From Corynebacterium sp. HMSC078H07 (lineage in GTDB: Bacteria > Actinomycetota > Actinomycetes > Mycobacteriales > Mycobacteriaceae): DNA of 64,000 nt. Positions 52,592 through 61,323 of the stretch are shown piece after piece; positions within the stretch are counted from its first letter, which is position 1, and the number at the start of each line of letters is the position of its first letter. A program made the translations under genes and the position numbers. The notes beneath the pieces are model-generated. The model saw only the letters and a list, made by a program, of their open reading frames with translations, did no database searches and was not told where the DNA came from. The stretch lies in the NCBI RefSeq assembly GCF_001812805.1, contig NZ_KV810511.1:55493-119492 (forward strand). The letters are read 5' to 3'.

Positions 52592-52607
52592 CGTGAAATT
52601 CCACACC
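52592..52607. promoter_or_regulatory. Candidate GlxR (CRP-type) site upstream of gntP
   Basis: CGTGA-AATTCC-ACACC resembles the GlxR consensus TGTGA-N6-TCACA at seven of ten positions. Gluconate genes in C. glutamicum are under GlxR and GntR1/2, which makes the site plausible. It lies about 50-65 bases before the preferred start. Confidence 0.35.
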
Positions 52608-52655
52608 GAGGAAACGTCTAGATCGCCACACACTGCCGCAGTAAAGTCAGTGGTT

Positions 52656-54059
52656 ATGAATGTTATGGATACTTGGGAGCCCACACTGGGCACCGGACCA
52701 CTGTTAGGGATTGCGGTGGCGGCCATCGCCGTCATCCTCATCCTCGTCATCCACTTCAAGGTGCACGCCTTCGTCACCCTTGTCACTGTCTCTGCACTGA
52801 CTGCCCTCGCCGCTGGCATCCCGCTGGACGGCGTGGTTCCGACCATGACAAGTGGCTTCGGCTCGACCTTGGGTTCGGTGGCTTTGCTGGTCGGCTTAGG
52901 CGCCATGATCGGGCGCTTGGCGGAGACTTCCGGCGGCGCCAAAACGCTTGCCGACGCCCTCGTGAAACTCTTCGGCGAAAACAAAGCACCCCTAGCGCTA
53001 GGCGTAGCCTCCCTCATCATGGGCTTCCCCATCTTCTTCGATGCAGGGCTCATGGTGATGCTGCCGGTCATCTTTGCCGTCGCCAGGCGCCTAGACGGCC
53101 CAGTCCTGGCCTACGGCATCCCCGCCGCCGGCGCCTTTTCCGTCATGCATGTCTTCGTGCCACCGCACCCGGGCCCCGTGGCAGCCGGTGAGTTCTTCAG
53201 CGCGGACATCGGCCTGATCCTCATCTTCGGTCTCCTCGTTGCGCTGCCCACGTGGTATCTCTCCGGCTACCGCTTCGGACTCCACCTGGGAAAGAAGTAC
53301 CCGTTCCGTCTTGAAGAAGCCGTAACCGGTGCACTCGTTAGCGATGCCGAGCTGCCGGATCGCCCGGCCTCTGCGGCCTCGGTTATCAGTGTTCTGCTTA
53401 TCCCGATGGTGCTTATCTTTGGCAATACCGGGTTGACCACACTGGGCACAGCTGGTGTTGTCGATCCTTCTGCTACGTGGGTACGCTTCTTCATCTTCTT
53501 GGGCCAGACCCCAATCGCTCTGTTGATTACCACTCTGGCGGCGATGGTCATACTGGGGCTGCGTCGCGGCGAAGGCAAGAGCGCAATTGAAAAGACTGTG
53601 GAGTCTTCCCTCGGCCCCATTTGTTCCGTCATCCTCATCACCGGTGCCGGCGGCATGTTCGGCGGTGTGCTGCGCACCAGCGGTATCGGTGATGCGCTGG
53701 CGGATTCCATGTCCGGGCTCGGCATCCCGGTCATCCTGGCCTGCTACCTCATCGCTGTAGCCCTGCGCCTGGCGCAAGGTTCAGCCACCGTTGCTCTCAC
53801 CACGGCCGCCGCACTGATGGTGCCTGCCGTTGAGGCTGGCGGTTTCAACGAAATTCAGCTAGTCCTCATCACGCTTGCCACCGCGGCCGGCTCCGTCTTT
53901 GGCAGCCACGTCAATGACTCGGGCTTTTGGCTCGTCGGCCGGCTCATGGGCATGGACGTATCGACCACTCTGCGGACCTGGACGGTAAACCAAGCGCTGA
54001 TTTCCTCCATCGGCTTCGGCATTGTCCTTATCTTCTACGGCGCCGCCGCTTTGCTGTAG
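52656..54059 (+). CDS. gntP: Gluconate permease of the GntP family
   Basis: About 467 residues from ATG at 52656; GTG and longer starts in frame exist but lack a ribosome site. About twelve membrane helices. GLGAMIGRLAETSGGAKTLAD near residue 85, FPIFFDAGLMVMLPVIF and VHVFVPPHPGPVAAGEF are GntP signatures, and GSVFGSHVNDSGFW lies near the end. It brings gluconate in with protons. The kinase gntK lies convergent just beyond a repeat cluster, completing uptake and phosphorylation. Confidence 0.87.
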   Translation: MNVMDTWEPTLGTGPLLGIAVAAIAVILILVIHFKVHAFVTLVTVSALTALAAGIPLDGVVPTMTSGFGSTLGSVALLVGLGAMIGRLAETSGGAKTLADALVKLFGENKAPLALGVASLIMGFPIFFDAGLMVMLPVIFAVARRLDGPVLAYGIPAAGAFSVMHVFVPPHPGPVAAGEFFSADIGLILIFGLLVALPTWYLSGYRFGLHLGKKYPFRLEEAVTGALVSDAELPDRPASAASVISVLLIPMVLIFGNTGLTTLGTAGVVDPSATWVRFFIFLGQTPIALLITTLAAMVILGLRRGEGKSAIEKTVESSLGPICSVILITGAGGMFGGVLRTSGIGDALADSMSGLGIPVILACYLIAVALRLAQGSATVALTTAAALMVPAVEAGGFNEIQLVLITLATAAGSVFGSHVNDSGFWLVGRLMGMDVSTTLRTWTVNQALISSIGFGIVLIFYGAAALL

Positions 54060-54129
54060 CCCTTTTTAGCTCGTTGCAATGAGCGCGACCACCTCCCTTC
54101 GCGCTCACCGACAATCCGTACTGACCTCC

Positions 54130-54187
54130 CTTCGCGCTCACCGGCAACCCGTGGGGCAGCCTCCTAACGCTCACGGTGAGCGCGAAG
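54130..54187. repeat. 58-bp palindromic repeat, copy 1 of the gntP-gntK spacer
   Basis: CTTCGCGCTCACCG at the left and CGGTGAGCGCGAAG at the right are exact inverses; the core reads GCAACCCGTGGGGCAGCC. A fragment of the left arm also lies at 54098-54112. A nearly identical copy is at 54348-54406. Confidence 0.85.
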
Positions 54188-54347
54188 GGTGCAGGCACGT
54201 AGCACGAGCCCGACTTAACTCACTATCAAGTGCTGAAGACGCAGCCACCCTTGACAATGCAGTCTGCGGGTTGAGCGTCTGGGTAGTTGTTTTCGGCACT
54301 AATGCGGCTCAAGTCAGAACAGAGCAGGTCCCCTGGCGGACACCTAC

Positions 54348-54406
54348 CTTCGCGCTCACCGGGCAACCCGTGGGGCAGCCTCCTGACGCTCACGGTGAGC
54401 GTGAAG
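54348..54406. repeat. 59-bp palindromic repeat, copy 2 of the gntP-gntK spacer
   Basis: This is the same element as 54130-54187 with one added G in the loop and GCGTGAAG at the right end. A right-arm fragment, TGAGCGCGAAGGGTGGC, follows at 54423-54439. The spacer between 54060 and 54484 contains no gene. Confidence 0.85.
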
Positions 54407-54484
54407 GGCGGGGTGGAGTTGTGTGAGCGCGAAGGGTGGCTCCGCGATGCCTCAACACCAAGCGGGAAAGTCTTGTAGCTACAG

Positions 54485-54976
54485 CTAGCTCTGGAGGTAC
54501 TGCGCCGCCTCGGCGGCCAGCTCCTCCGGCGCAGCGCTGACATCCAGCATTAGCCCTGCTTCTTCTGGGTGCAAGTCCTCCAGCGTCTCGAACTGCGAAT
54601 CAAGCAGGGACACCGGCATGAAGTGACCAACGCGCTGGCTCATGCGCTCCTTGAGTAACTCATAAGAGCCGTGCAAATGCACAAAAACTGTGTCCGGCGC
54701 TGCAGCACGAATGATCTCGCGGTAAGAATGCTTAAGCGCGGAGCAACCGACAATGGCTCCCTCCTCGTGCTCCGCAAGGAAGCGTCCGATGGATTCGAGC
54801 CAGGGTTGCCGGTCGGCGTCGTTAAGCGCCTGCCCCGAGGCCATCTTCTCGATATTCGCCGCTGGGTGCATATCGTCCCCATCCCGAAAGGGCAGGCCGG
54901 TGCGCTGTGCCAGCAACTCCCCGACCGTGGACTTGCCGCAGCTCGAGACTCCCATGATTACGACGTGCTTGCGCAT
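54485..54976 (-). CDS. gntK: Gluconokinase
   Basis: 163 residues from ATG at 54976 with AAGGAGG upstream. The P-loop is MGVSSCGKST near residues 8-17, then DGDDMHP for gluconate binding near residue 34 and VGCSALKHSYREIIR near residue 79. It phosphorylates gluconate to 6-phosphogluconate for the pentose phosphate pathway. It faces gntP, so the two are not one operon but probably share GntR/GlxR control. Confidence 0.9.
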   Translation of the reverse strand: MRKHVVIMGVSSCGKSTVGELLAQRTGLPFRDGDDMHPAANIEKMASGQALNDADRQPWLESIGRFLAEHEEGAIVGCSALKHSYREIIRAAAPDTVFVHLHGSYELLKERMSQRVGHFMPVSLLDSQFETLEDLHPEEAGLMLDVSAAPEELAAEAAQYLQS

Positions 54977-55023
54977 CAATCCTCCTTAAGCATCCCACGC
55001 GCTACCCAATGCACGCTGCGCGC

Positions 55024-55410
55024 TTAGCGCAGCGGGGCGTAGCCAAACTCGCCGCGCTGTACTTCGCCACGGGCGTTGGGTTCAAAGGTTGCACACAGTG
55101 CGGCCGCCACGTAGCGCACGCCGCCTTCCGGTGCGGAAGAACCGACGCGCTCAGCGCAGTTCTGCAGCGCGGGCAGGCCGATGTCCTGCCCCGGCCTCGT
55201 CATGGAGAAGAAGGACGCAGCCATCATGGTGTTGCCATCGGCGCGCACGTATTCCGAGGAACCCTTGATAGCCTGCCAGGCAATCGCCCCGACGGGATCA
55301 GTGCGGAATTGGTCCCGCTCAGTCTGGGTCAGCTCAGCGTTGGCGGCGGGCACGGAGAAAGACGCAACGAGCAGTACAGCGCTTGCGGCAAGAAATCGAA
55401 ACTTTTTCAT
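55024..55410 (-). CDS. Small secreted protein
   Basis: 128 residues from ATG at 55410, chosen because it begins a clear signal peptide (MKKFRFLAASAVLLVASFSV, cleavage after ANA near residue 25). The mature part has two cysteines (NCAERVG and LCATFEP) that could form one disulfide and shows no catalytic motif. It is not recognised by name. It lies between gntK and mmuM in the same direction. Confidence 0.65.
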   Translation of the reverse strand: MKKFRFLAASAVLLVASFSVPAANAELTQTERDQFRTDPVGAIAWQAIKGSSEYVRADGNTMMAASFFSMTRPGQDIGLPALQNCAERVGSSAPEGGVRYVAAALCATFEPNARGEVQRGEFGYAPLR

Positions 55411-55454
55411 AGGAATACTGTATCCCCACAGCAGAGGGATTGTCTCAGTGTTTG

Positions 55455-56333
55455 CTATTTGCTGTCTACAGAGAGAGCTTCGCGTATTCGCCGAATCCCA
55501 GCAGGATCCACGCGGCAACAACCACCCAGCAGGCTAACCCCAGCCGCGCGTAGTTTCACAGCAGCCTCGGGCAGGCTCATCGTCTCGGCAGGAGCCGGCC
55601 GCCATTCGTGGGCGCCATAATCCCAAGACTCACCGCTGTTAGGACAAGCCAGCAGCGGCTTATCAGTGCCTGCACGAAGCGTCTTCACCACTGCGAGCGC
55701 CTGCGAAGGACTCACGCAGTTCACACCTATAGCACCCAACCGCGGTGCGTGATTGGCCAGTTCGATAACGCGCGATAGCTTCGCCGGGTCAGCAGCAATG
55801 GCACCGGTAATGCTCAGCGCAAAGGGCTTGGGTTGATCCGAGAGGAGTTCCAGTAGTGCTGCGACCTCATCAACGTTGGGGATGGTTTCCGCAAGGAGGA
55901 AATCCGCGTCTGTATCCGCGAGCACCGCTACCCTGCGAGCATGCCAGCACTGCAGCTCACCGCGGGTAAGGCCATAGGCCCCGTCATAATCAGTACCTCT
56001 CTCCGGACCCGCACCATAGGGGCCAATGGATGCGGCGACCAGCAAGCCAGGCTGGGCACTGCGCTTATCGACGACCCCACGAGCCACCCCAACACTGCGA
56101 CGCAGAAGCGTCTCCGCCTCCTCGCCTAGAACATCGAAAGTGACTTGATAAGAAGCCGTGGTGGCCACTTGGGCGCCAGCAGCGAGGAACTCAGCATGAG
56201 CAGATTCAATAAGCGCGGGGTTTTCACGCAGCACTCGTGCTGACCACAGCGGGCCCGAAATGTCGTGTCCCTGGGCTTCAAGAAGGGTTCCGAGGCCACC
56301 GTCGAAAAGCAGCGGCGCATCAAAAAGTCCCAT
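55455..56333 (-). CDS. mmuM: Homocysteine S-methyltransferase
   Basis: 292 residues. DGGLGTLLEAQGHD at the start, GVNCVSPSQA near residue 205 with one zinc Cys, and GGCCRVDPAGIRRI near residue 270 with the other two. It moves a methyl group from S-methylmethionine or SAM to homocysteine, giving methionine; it needs zinc. ATG at 56333 has no strong ribosome site (GGCATGGG). No S-methylmethionine permease is beside it. Confidence 0.87.
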   Translation of the reverse strand: MGLFDAPLLFDGGLGTLLEAQGHDISGPLWSARVLRENPALIESAHAEFLAAGAQVATTASYQVTFDVLGEEAETLLRRSVGVARGVVDKRSAQPGLLVAASIGPYGAGPERGTDYDGAYGLTRGELQCWHARRVAVLADTDADFLLAETIPNVDEVAALLELLSDQPKPFALSITGAIAADPAKLSRVIELANHAPRLGAIGVNCVSPSQALAVVKTLRAGTDKPLLACPNSGESWDYGAHEWRPAPAETMSLPEAAVKLRAAGVSLLGGCCRVDPAGIRRIREALSVDSK

Positions 56334-56778
56334 GCCGCCCGAGCCTAACAGCCAGCCTTACCCAGCGGTCTAGCTCAGCCCCTTCTTCTCAATCCACGAC
56401 ACATAAGTGCAAATTATCCATTCCCAGGAAGAATCCATAAATTTCCATAGAAACACCCAAGGTTTTGGACATAGTCGACCCGTCATCAACCAAAACCCCA
56501 GGATGTGAGAATGTGACCCTGAGCGACCACCCCCAATCGTCACCCCCGATCGACGTAGTATTCGGCCCAAACTATGCAAGTTCAGGCAAAAAGAGCCCGA
56601 AAGCCAAAAGAACCTTAGAACTGGGGCGAGAAGCGTCGCAAACCTAAGTGAAATCCTTAAAGCCACTGGTCAGTTAGGATTTCCAGGGCGCAACGAGCTT
56701 TAATCTTAGGCGAAAACAACCGCACGCCATGCGGGATTCACACCGCCGATAAGGCCCGACATAGAAAGGGGAACCACA
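56334..56778. promoter_or_regulatory. Leader of the CAP-domain gene with a GAAATCCT/AGGATTTC hairpin
   Basis: No credible gene is seen; a short minus-strand frame at 56370-56666 has no ribosome site or family signal. Near 56650-56683, GAAATCCT and AGGATTTC form an eight-pair stem, followed by a G+C-rich CGCAC...GCGGG stretch just before the start of the CAP gene. This could be a regulatory leader; it was compared by eye with the ydaO c-di-AMP riboswitch and does not match its conserved ends. Confidence 0.3.
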
Positions 56779-57333
56779 ATGTTCCGCCTTCAGCTTAGAC
56801 GCACCACCACGAAAATTATTGCTCCGGTCGCAGCAGCCGCCACACTCCTCGCAGGTTCCGTTAACGCCCCTACTCAGGCTGGTAGTTCCTTCGGCGCCTT
56901 CAATCCGGCTTCCTTCGGCGTTGCTACCCCAGCCGCCGCTGGCACGGTTGCTCAGGCACCCTCTACCTCCGCAAGCATCCAGGGACTCATTAATCAAACT
57001 AATGCACACCGCAAGGCCAACGGCCTCGCTCCGCTGCGCGTTGATGCCAACCTGACCAACTTGGCACAGGACTGGGCCAACACCCTCAGCCGCGATGGCG
57101 TCACCCGCCACCGCCCGAACTACTGGACCTACTACCCCGCCAATCTGCCGGCTGGCGGCGAGAACGTCCTCCAGGCATGGACCGACTACAGCGATGCCCG
57201 CCTGGTTCAGCTGTGGATGGACTCCCCGGGCCACCGCAAGAACCTGCTTGACCCGCGCGCGAAGTCCGTCGGCATCGGCCTGGCCACCACCCCCGAGGGC
57301 AAGCTGTACGCCGTGCAGAACTTTGGGCGGTAG
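56779..57333 (+). CDS. Secreted CAP/SCP-domain protein
   Basis: 184 residues. Signal peptide MFRLQLRRTTTKIIAPVAAA and so on, cleavage near residue 34, a short Ala/Ser linker, and a CAP domain from about residue 65: NAHRKANGLAPLRVD, LAQDWANTLSRDGVTRHRP, AGGENVLQ and WMDSPGHRKNLLDP. CAP proteins are extracellular, sometimes lipid- or cell-wall binding. The His and Glu of the usual pocket (TRHRP, GENV) are present. GAAAGGGG precedes ATG at 56779. A terminator follows. Confidence 0.85.
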   Translation: MFRLQLRRTTTKIIAPVAAAATLLAGSVNAPTQAGSSFGAFNPASFGVATPAAAGTVAQAPSTSASIQGLINQTNAHRKANGLAPLRVDANLTNLAQDWANTLSRDGVTRHRPNYWTYYPANLPAGGENVLQAWTDYSDARLVQLWMDSPGHRKNLLDPRAKSVGIGLATTPEGKLYAVQNFGR

Positions 57334-57379
57334 TTTCTAGCGAGCCACAGAGCCAAGCACATGGCTCGAAAGCCATCTG

Positions 57380-57417
57380 AAGGCCTAGCCTCCACTCTGC
57401 GTGGAAGGCTGGGCCTT
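57380..57417 (+). terminator. Terminator after the CAP-domain gene
   Basis: AAGGCCTAGCCTCCAC and GTGGAAGGCTGGGCCTT form a stem with two mismatches around a TCTGC loop, followed by CTGTTT. The next 245 bases to the GntR start hold no other gene or clear element apart from the GntR promoter. Confidence 0.75.
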
Positions 57418-57662
57418 CTGTTTGTAGGAGTGTTTCTGCTGGCTAACGCTCGACAACTTACCGAAAATCCTGCCTCAACAGTCAACGCTTCGAGGCCCAA
57501 AGTAGGCAATTAGACATGATGAAAATGAGGTTGCCGTAACAGGATTGTGGGGCTGAAACAGGTTTTTATCGACCACCTAGAAAGTAGACAGAAACTTAAG
57601 ATAGCCTCGCGCTCGTTCAGCGCTGTATCCGTAGTTTCCATTTCCATCCAGCAGGTAAGGTA

Positions 57663-58409
57663 GTGCCCGTGTACAGCCTCGACCGCCAGACGCATCTTTA
57701 CCTTCATATTGCCGATGAGCTTCGGTCTCGAATTGCTAGCGGCGAATTAACCCCCGGAAACGCACTCCCATCGGAACGCTCGCTTTCCCACCAATTCGAG
57801 GCTTCAAGGATCACACTTCGCCGAGCCCTAGACATCCTCGAAGCAGAGGATCTTATTGAGCGCCGGCGTGGCCGTGGTGGCGGGACTTTCATCAAATCCA
57901 CACCACCCACAGTCGAAATCAACAGAATGGAAGGCTTTCTTCCCCAGCTTCGGGAACGTGGGAGAACTGTCGAATCTCAAGTCTTGGTGACCGACTTAGT
58001 CTCTGCGAACTCTGAAATTGCAGATGCATTGAAGGTCGAGCCTCGGGCACAAGTCTTTCGCCTAGTAAGGCTACGTAAAGTCAGCGGAGTTCCAATGCTC
58101 ATTGAAGACTCGTACTTTCCAGTTGCGGTCGCACCCGATCTCCTAGACCAAGACCTGACGGGTTCCCTTTACGAGCTTTTGACCAACCGCTACAAAATCA
58201 AACCTACCCACAAAAGAGAGACAATTGTTCCTGCACGCGCTACTTCATGGGAGCAAAAGAAGCTTCAAATGCGGCCGGACCAACCGATACTAAGAATCAA
58301 AAGGACAACCTTTACCTCCAATGACGCTCCGATAGAGTTCTCGCTCGATGTTCTGCGTTGCGACTTGGCCCAGGTAGAAGTCGTAACAAAGCCTCTACCC
58401 GGCGCATAG
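57663..58409 (+). CDS. GntR-family regulator with UTRA ligand domain
   Basis: Up to 248 residues; GTG at 57663 or 57669. The N-terminal winged helix reads LYLHIADELRSRIASGELTP, then SERSLSHQFEASRITLRRAL with recognition helix RITLRRAL; GRGGGTFIK forms the wing. The UTRA domain follows from about residue 85 (VFRLVRLRKVSGVPMLIEDS). The HutC/PhnR subfamily fits. It probably controls the ABC operon at 59267. The gene overlaps the convergent HAD gene by 15 bases. Codons are A+T-richer than in the left half of the window. Confidence 0.82.
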   Translation: MPVYSLDRQTHLYLHIADELRSRIASGELTPGNALPSERSLSHQFEASRITLRRALDILEAEDLIERRRGRGGGTFIKSTPPTVEINRMEGFLPQLRERGRTVESQVLVTDLVSANSEIADALKVEPRAQVFRLVRLRKVSGVPMLIEDSYFPVAVAPDLLDQDLTGSLYELLTNRYKIKPTHKRETIVPARATSWEQKKLQMRPDQPILRIKRTTFTSNDAPIEFSLDVLRCDLAQVEVVTKPLPGA

Positions 58410-59060
58410 ATATTGCTCGGCAGCTCTACCCATCGAATCAAACGCAAAGTCGGCAATAGCAGCCGCAGCGGTATTAGCTCCTACGGCAACTGAACACATC
58501 TGGGCCCTAAGTGCAGCTCTGACGCCAGCGACGGAATCTTCGAAGACGACCACAGATTCGGGCGAAACCTTCAGGTATTTTGCGCCCAACAAGAATCCCT
58601 GGGGATCTGGTTTCCCAGCGGTTACGTCTTCGATTGTCACTGAGTTTGGGATAAGGCTATCTAACCCGTTTTCTTTCAAGACAGGTTCGAGGAGTTGCCT
58701 TGACGTACCAGTAACGATGCCTACCTTTTTGCCTTCACTCTGAAGCGTTTTGACCAATTCCGCAGTGCTAGACGCTATCAATTCTGCCCCGTGGCTCAGT
58801 GCTGAGTACCTTGCGGCCAAAGCTTGAAGGAGCTCTTCAACATCGCAAGAAGCTCCTCGAGCATCAACTAGACGACGCGAGATATCAACGTCGCTCAAGC
58901 CAAGCAATGATTCATACTCGCCATACTTTAATGGTTCAAGATCTAGATCATTTAAAGCCAGACTATAAGACTTTTCCAGAACAGCTTCATCATCACTCAA
59001 CGTTCCGTTGAAATCAAAGATTACACCTGAAGCTTCACGTACTCGCTCTACAAAAGGCAT
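58395..59060 (-). CDS. HAD-family hydrolase (phosphonatase/beta-phosphoglucomutase-like)
   Basis: 221 residues from ATG at 59060 with AGGAG upstream. Motif I is FDFNGTLSDDE, where the usual second Asp of DxD is Asn; motif II is IVTGTSRQL with Thr, motif III Lys in AGKPDPQG, motif IV VVFEDSVAGVRAA. The cap is helical and of the C1 type. It dephosphorylates a small sugar or phosphonate-derived compound. Context with a GntR regulator, an ABC importer and a phosphatase-type enzyme suggests it handles the imported substrate. True phosphonatase PhnX has a different motif I, so it is not called that. Confidence 0.75.
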   Translation of the reverse strand: MPFVERVREASGVIFDFNGTLSDDEAVLEKSYSLALNDLDLEPLKYGEYESLLGLSDVDISRRLVDARGASCDVEELLQALAARYSALSHGAELIASSTAELVKTLQSEGKKVGIVTGTSRQLLEPVLKENGLDSLIPNSVTIEDVTAGKPDPQGFLLGAKYLKVSPESVVVFEDSVAGVRAALRAQMCSVAVGANTAAAAIADFAFDSMGRAAEQYLCAG

Positions 59061-59134
59061 CTTCGCTCCTATCAGCATCCATTTTCGGTCTTGCGACAAT
59101 CAGGATAAGCAAGCCATCAAAAGGACAGGAACAC

Positions 59135-59147
59135 TACCTTAAAGGTA
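59135..59147. promoter_or_regulatory. Palindrome TACCTT-A-AAGGTA upstream of the ABC operon
   Basis: A perfect 13-base palindrome, 120 bases before the substrate-binding protein start and 75 bases before the HAD start. It suits a GntR dimer and could control both directions. Confidence 0.55.
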
Positions 59148-59266
59148 TTAAATTATCTTCCACTAGAGTTAACCTCTGCGGAACCTATGAGAAAGAATCA
59201 GGTGCCAGACTTTCCAATGTCCAGAAAAGATCCTCTAGCTCAATCCGGACTCGAAAGGATTCCAAA

Positions 59267-60406
59267 ATGTCCAGCACACTGTCCCGACGCACCGTCCTCC
59301 AAGCACTCGGCCTCGGTGCAGGCCTTGCTGTAACCGGCACAACTATCGCAGCATGTGGCGGCAACGGTTCCAATTCTTCTACCAACCGCAACATCGGAAG
59401 CAATATTGACGAGATCATCAAACTCGCCCAAGAGGAGGGGGAGGTTCGTCTCATTGCTTACCCCGAAACATGGGCAAACTACAAGGGCCACTTCCAGAAA
59501 TTCGAAGAGAAGTATGGTGTCAAGATCAAGGTAGACTCACCTGACGCTTCCTCTGCAGAAGAGCTTGAAGCTGTAAAGAACCTACGTGGCCAGGCAACCC
59601 AGCCGGATATCCTTGACATCGGCTATTCATTCACAACCCCGGCGATTAACCAAAAGCTCATCGAGCCTTATAAGCCGTCTAACTGGGACTCCATCCCTGA
59701 AAACCTCAAGGACAAAGATGGCATGTGGGTGGGTGCCTACTACGGTGTACTCACCTTCGGTGTTAACAAGAAGAACGTCGACGTTCCCACCACGTTCCAG
59801 GATCTCAAGGATCCACAGTACAAGGGAAAAATCGCTCTGCCAGGCGATCCACGCCAAGGTGCATCCTCAATTGCAACTGTCTTCGCTGCGGCTCTAGCAA
59901 ATGGCGGATCTTTGGACGATATTCAACCCGGCATCGACTTCTTTGCCGAGCTTGCGGAGATGGGCCACCTCGTTCCAATTCTAGATCCGGCTCCAGGTAT
60001 GACTACTGGAGAAGCTTCCGTTATCTTTGACTGGAACTACAACTGGATCGGTGTACAAGATCAGTTGGTCAAGGATGGCGTTGACTTCGAAATGCTCGTT
60101 CCTGAAGACGGTGTTTTTGGCAACTATTACGCACAGCCGTGCACCATCGAATCACCTCACCCGAATGCTGCTCGCCTCTGGATAGACTGGCTGACTTCTG
60201 ACGAAGGTTCTGAGCAATACGCTCTAGGCGGTGCGGTACCAGCCCGCTTTACCGAGCTTTCTGAAGCAGGAAAACTCTCTGACAACGCTCTTGCAACTCT
60301 CCCTGATCCGGAGATCGTGAAGAAGGTCAAGCTCCCGAACTCTGCTCAAGGAGACAAAGCGAATTCAGTAATCGCTACGCAGTGGGCCCAGAAAGTTAAG
60401 TACTAA
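59267..60406 (+). CDS. ABC transporter substrate-binding protein, Tat-exported lipoprotein
   Basis: 379 residues. The N-terminus SRRTVLQALGLGAG carries a twin Arg (7-8) and ends in a lipobox IAAC with Cys30, so the protein is exported folded and lipid-anchored. The rest is a class II binding protein of the iron/2-aminoethylphosphonate/thiamine type (EVRLIAYPETW, DILDIGYSFTTPA, GDPRQGASS, WNYNWIG). Permeases and ATPase follow without gaps. Ligand is not certain: phosphonate or phosphoester from the operon content; no Tyr-rich iron site was identified. Confidence 0.8.
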   Translation: MSSTLSRRTVLQALGLGAGLAVTGTTIAACGGNGSNSSTNRNIGSNIDEIIKLAQEEGEVRLIAYPETWANYKGHFQKFEEKYGVKIKVDSPDASSAEELEAVKNLRGQATQPDILDIGYSFTTPAINQKLIEPYKPSNWDSIPENLKDKDGMWVGAYYGVLTFGVNKKNVDVPTTFQDLKDPQYKGKIALPGDPRQGASSIATVFAAALANGGSLDDIQPGIDFFAELAEMGHLVPILDPAPGMTTGEASVIFDWNYNWIGVQDQLVKDGVDFEMLVPEDGVFGNYYAQPCTIESPHPNAARLWIDWLTSDEGSEQYALGGAVPARFTELSEAGKLSDNALATLPDPEIVKKVKLPNSAQGDKANSVIATQWAQKVKY

Positions 60407-61323
60407 TGGCACTGAAAACGCCCCATTCGAAAGAACCCAATCAGGACACCCACAAACCTGAGAGGCAACGCTTCAGTGGGATTAGCTTGACGACCCTATT
60501 GGGCGCTCTTCCGTACTTCGCGTTCGTAGCTGCGTTCCTGATCGTTCCCATTATCGCTAATCTCATCACGGCATTCAAAGACGCGACAGGACAACCATCA
60601 ACGGAGACGATGGTTGAAGCGATAGGACCAACCTACCGCGACGCTTTTATTCTGACAATAAATTTGTCGCTTCTCACGACGATTGTGGGCGGATTCTTTG
60701 GCCTCATTATTGCTTGGGCGCTGACCTCTAGAAGAGCTGGTCCAAGTTGGCTTGCCAATTTGGTAAACAGCTTTTCCGGCTTAGCCGCACAATCAGGTGG
60801 AGTCCAATTAGCTTATGCGTTTACTGCCTTATTTGGTGCTCAGGGGCTGCTCACCGGTTTCATCCAAAAATTTTTCCCGAGCTTCAGTGAAATTTTCTCC
60901 ATCACGGACTTCACCGGTGTCGCTCTGGTTTATCTGTACTTCCAGATTCCATTGATGACTGTCCTCATGCTCCCGTCCATGAGCGCGTTGAAGCAGGAAT
61001 GGTTCGATGCTGCATCCTCGCTCGGAGCTACCAACACTCAGTATCTCCGTGATGTTGCGCTACCAGTACTGTGGCCACCAATTGTGGGTTCGCTGCTTCT
61101 CCTTTTTGCTAATGCCTTCGCAGCTTATGCCACGGCATATGCACTTTCAGGAGGTTCGTTAAACCTCATTCCAATTATTATCGGTTTCCTCATTAGCGGA
61201 AACGTCTTGTTGAACCCAGGGCTCGCAGCCGCACTTGTGACATGGATGATGATCATCATTGTCGTTGCAATGGGGTTACGTCTTCTACTTACACGAAGGA
61301 GCGATAAATGGCTCAGCAACTAG
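60406..61323 (+). CDS. ABC transporter permease 1
   Basis: 305 residues with about six membrane helices. The EAA loop lies near SSLGATNTQYLRDVALPVLW (about residue 205). ATG at 60406 overlaps the stop of the binding-protein gene by one base. Sequence type is the first permease of spermidine/iron/AEP importers. It ends with a basic stretch, 16 bases into the next gene. Codons are rich in ATT, CTT and TTT. Confidence 0.83.
   Translation: MALKTPHSKEPNQDTHKPERQRFSGISLTTLLGALPYFAFVAAFLIVPIIANLITAFKDATGQPSTETMVEAIGPTYRDAFILTINLSLLTTIVGGFFGLIIAWALTSRRAGPSWLANLVNSFSGLAAQSGGVQLAYAFTALFGAQGLLTGFIQKFFPSFSEIFSITDFTGVALVYLYFQIPLMTVLMLPSMSALKQEWFDAASSLGATNTQYLRDVALPVLWPPIVGSLLLLFANAFAAYATAYALSGGSLNLIPIIIGFLISGNVLLNPGLAAALVTWMMIIIVVAMGLRLLLTRRSDKWLSN

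Noticed and set aside
56370..56666. 98-codon minus-strand frame between mmuM and the CAP gene
   Set aside because: No ribosome site and no recognisable motif; Trp-rich composition is unlike neighbouring genes.
56640..56778. ydaO/c-di-AMP riboswitch
   Set aside because: The conserved GCCGAAUCC and terminal blocks of that class were not found.
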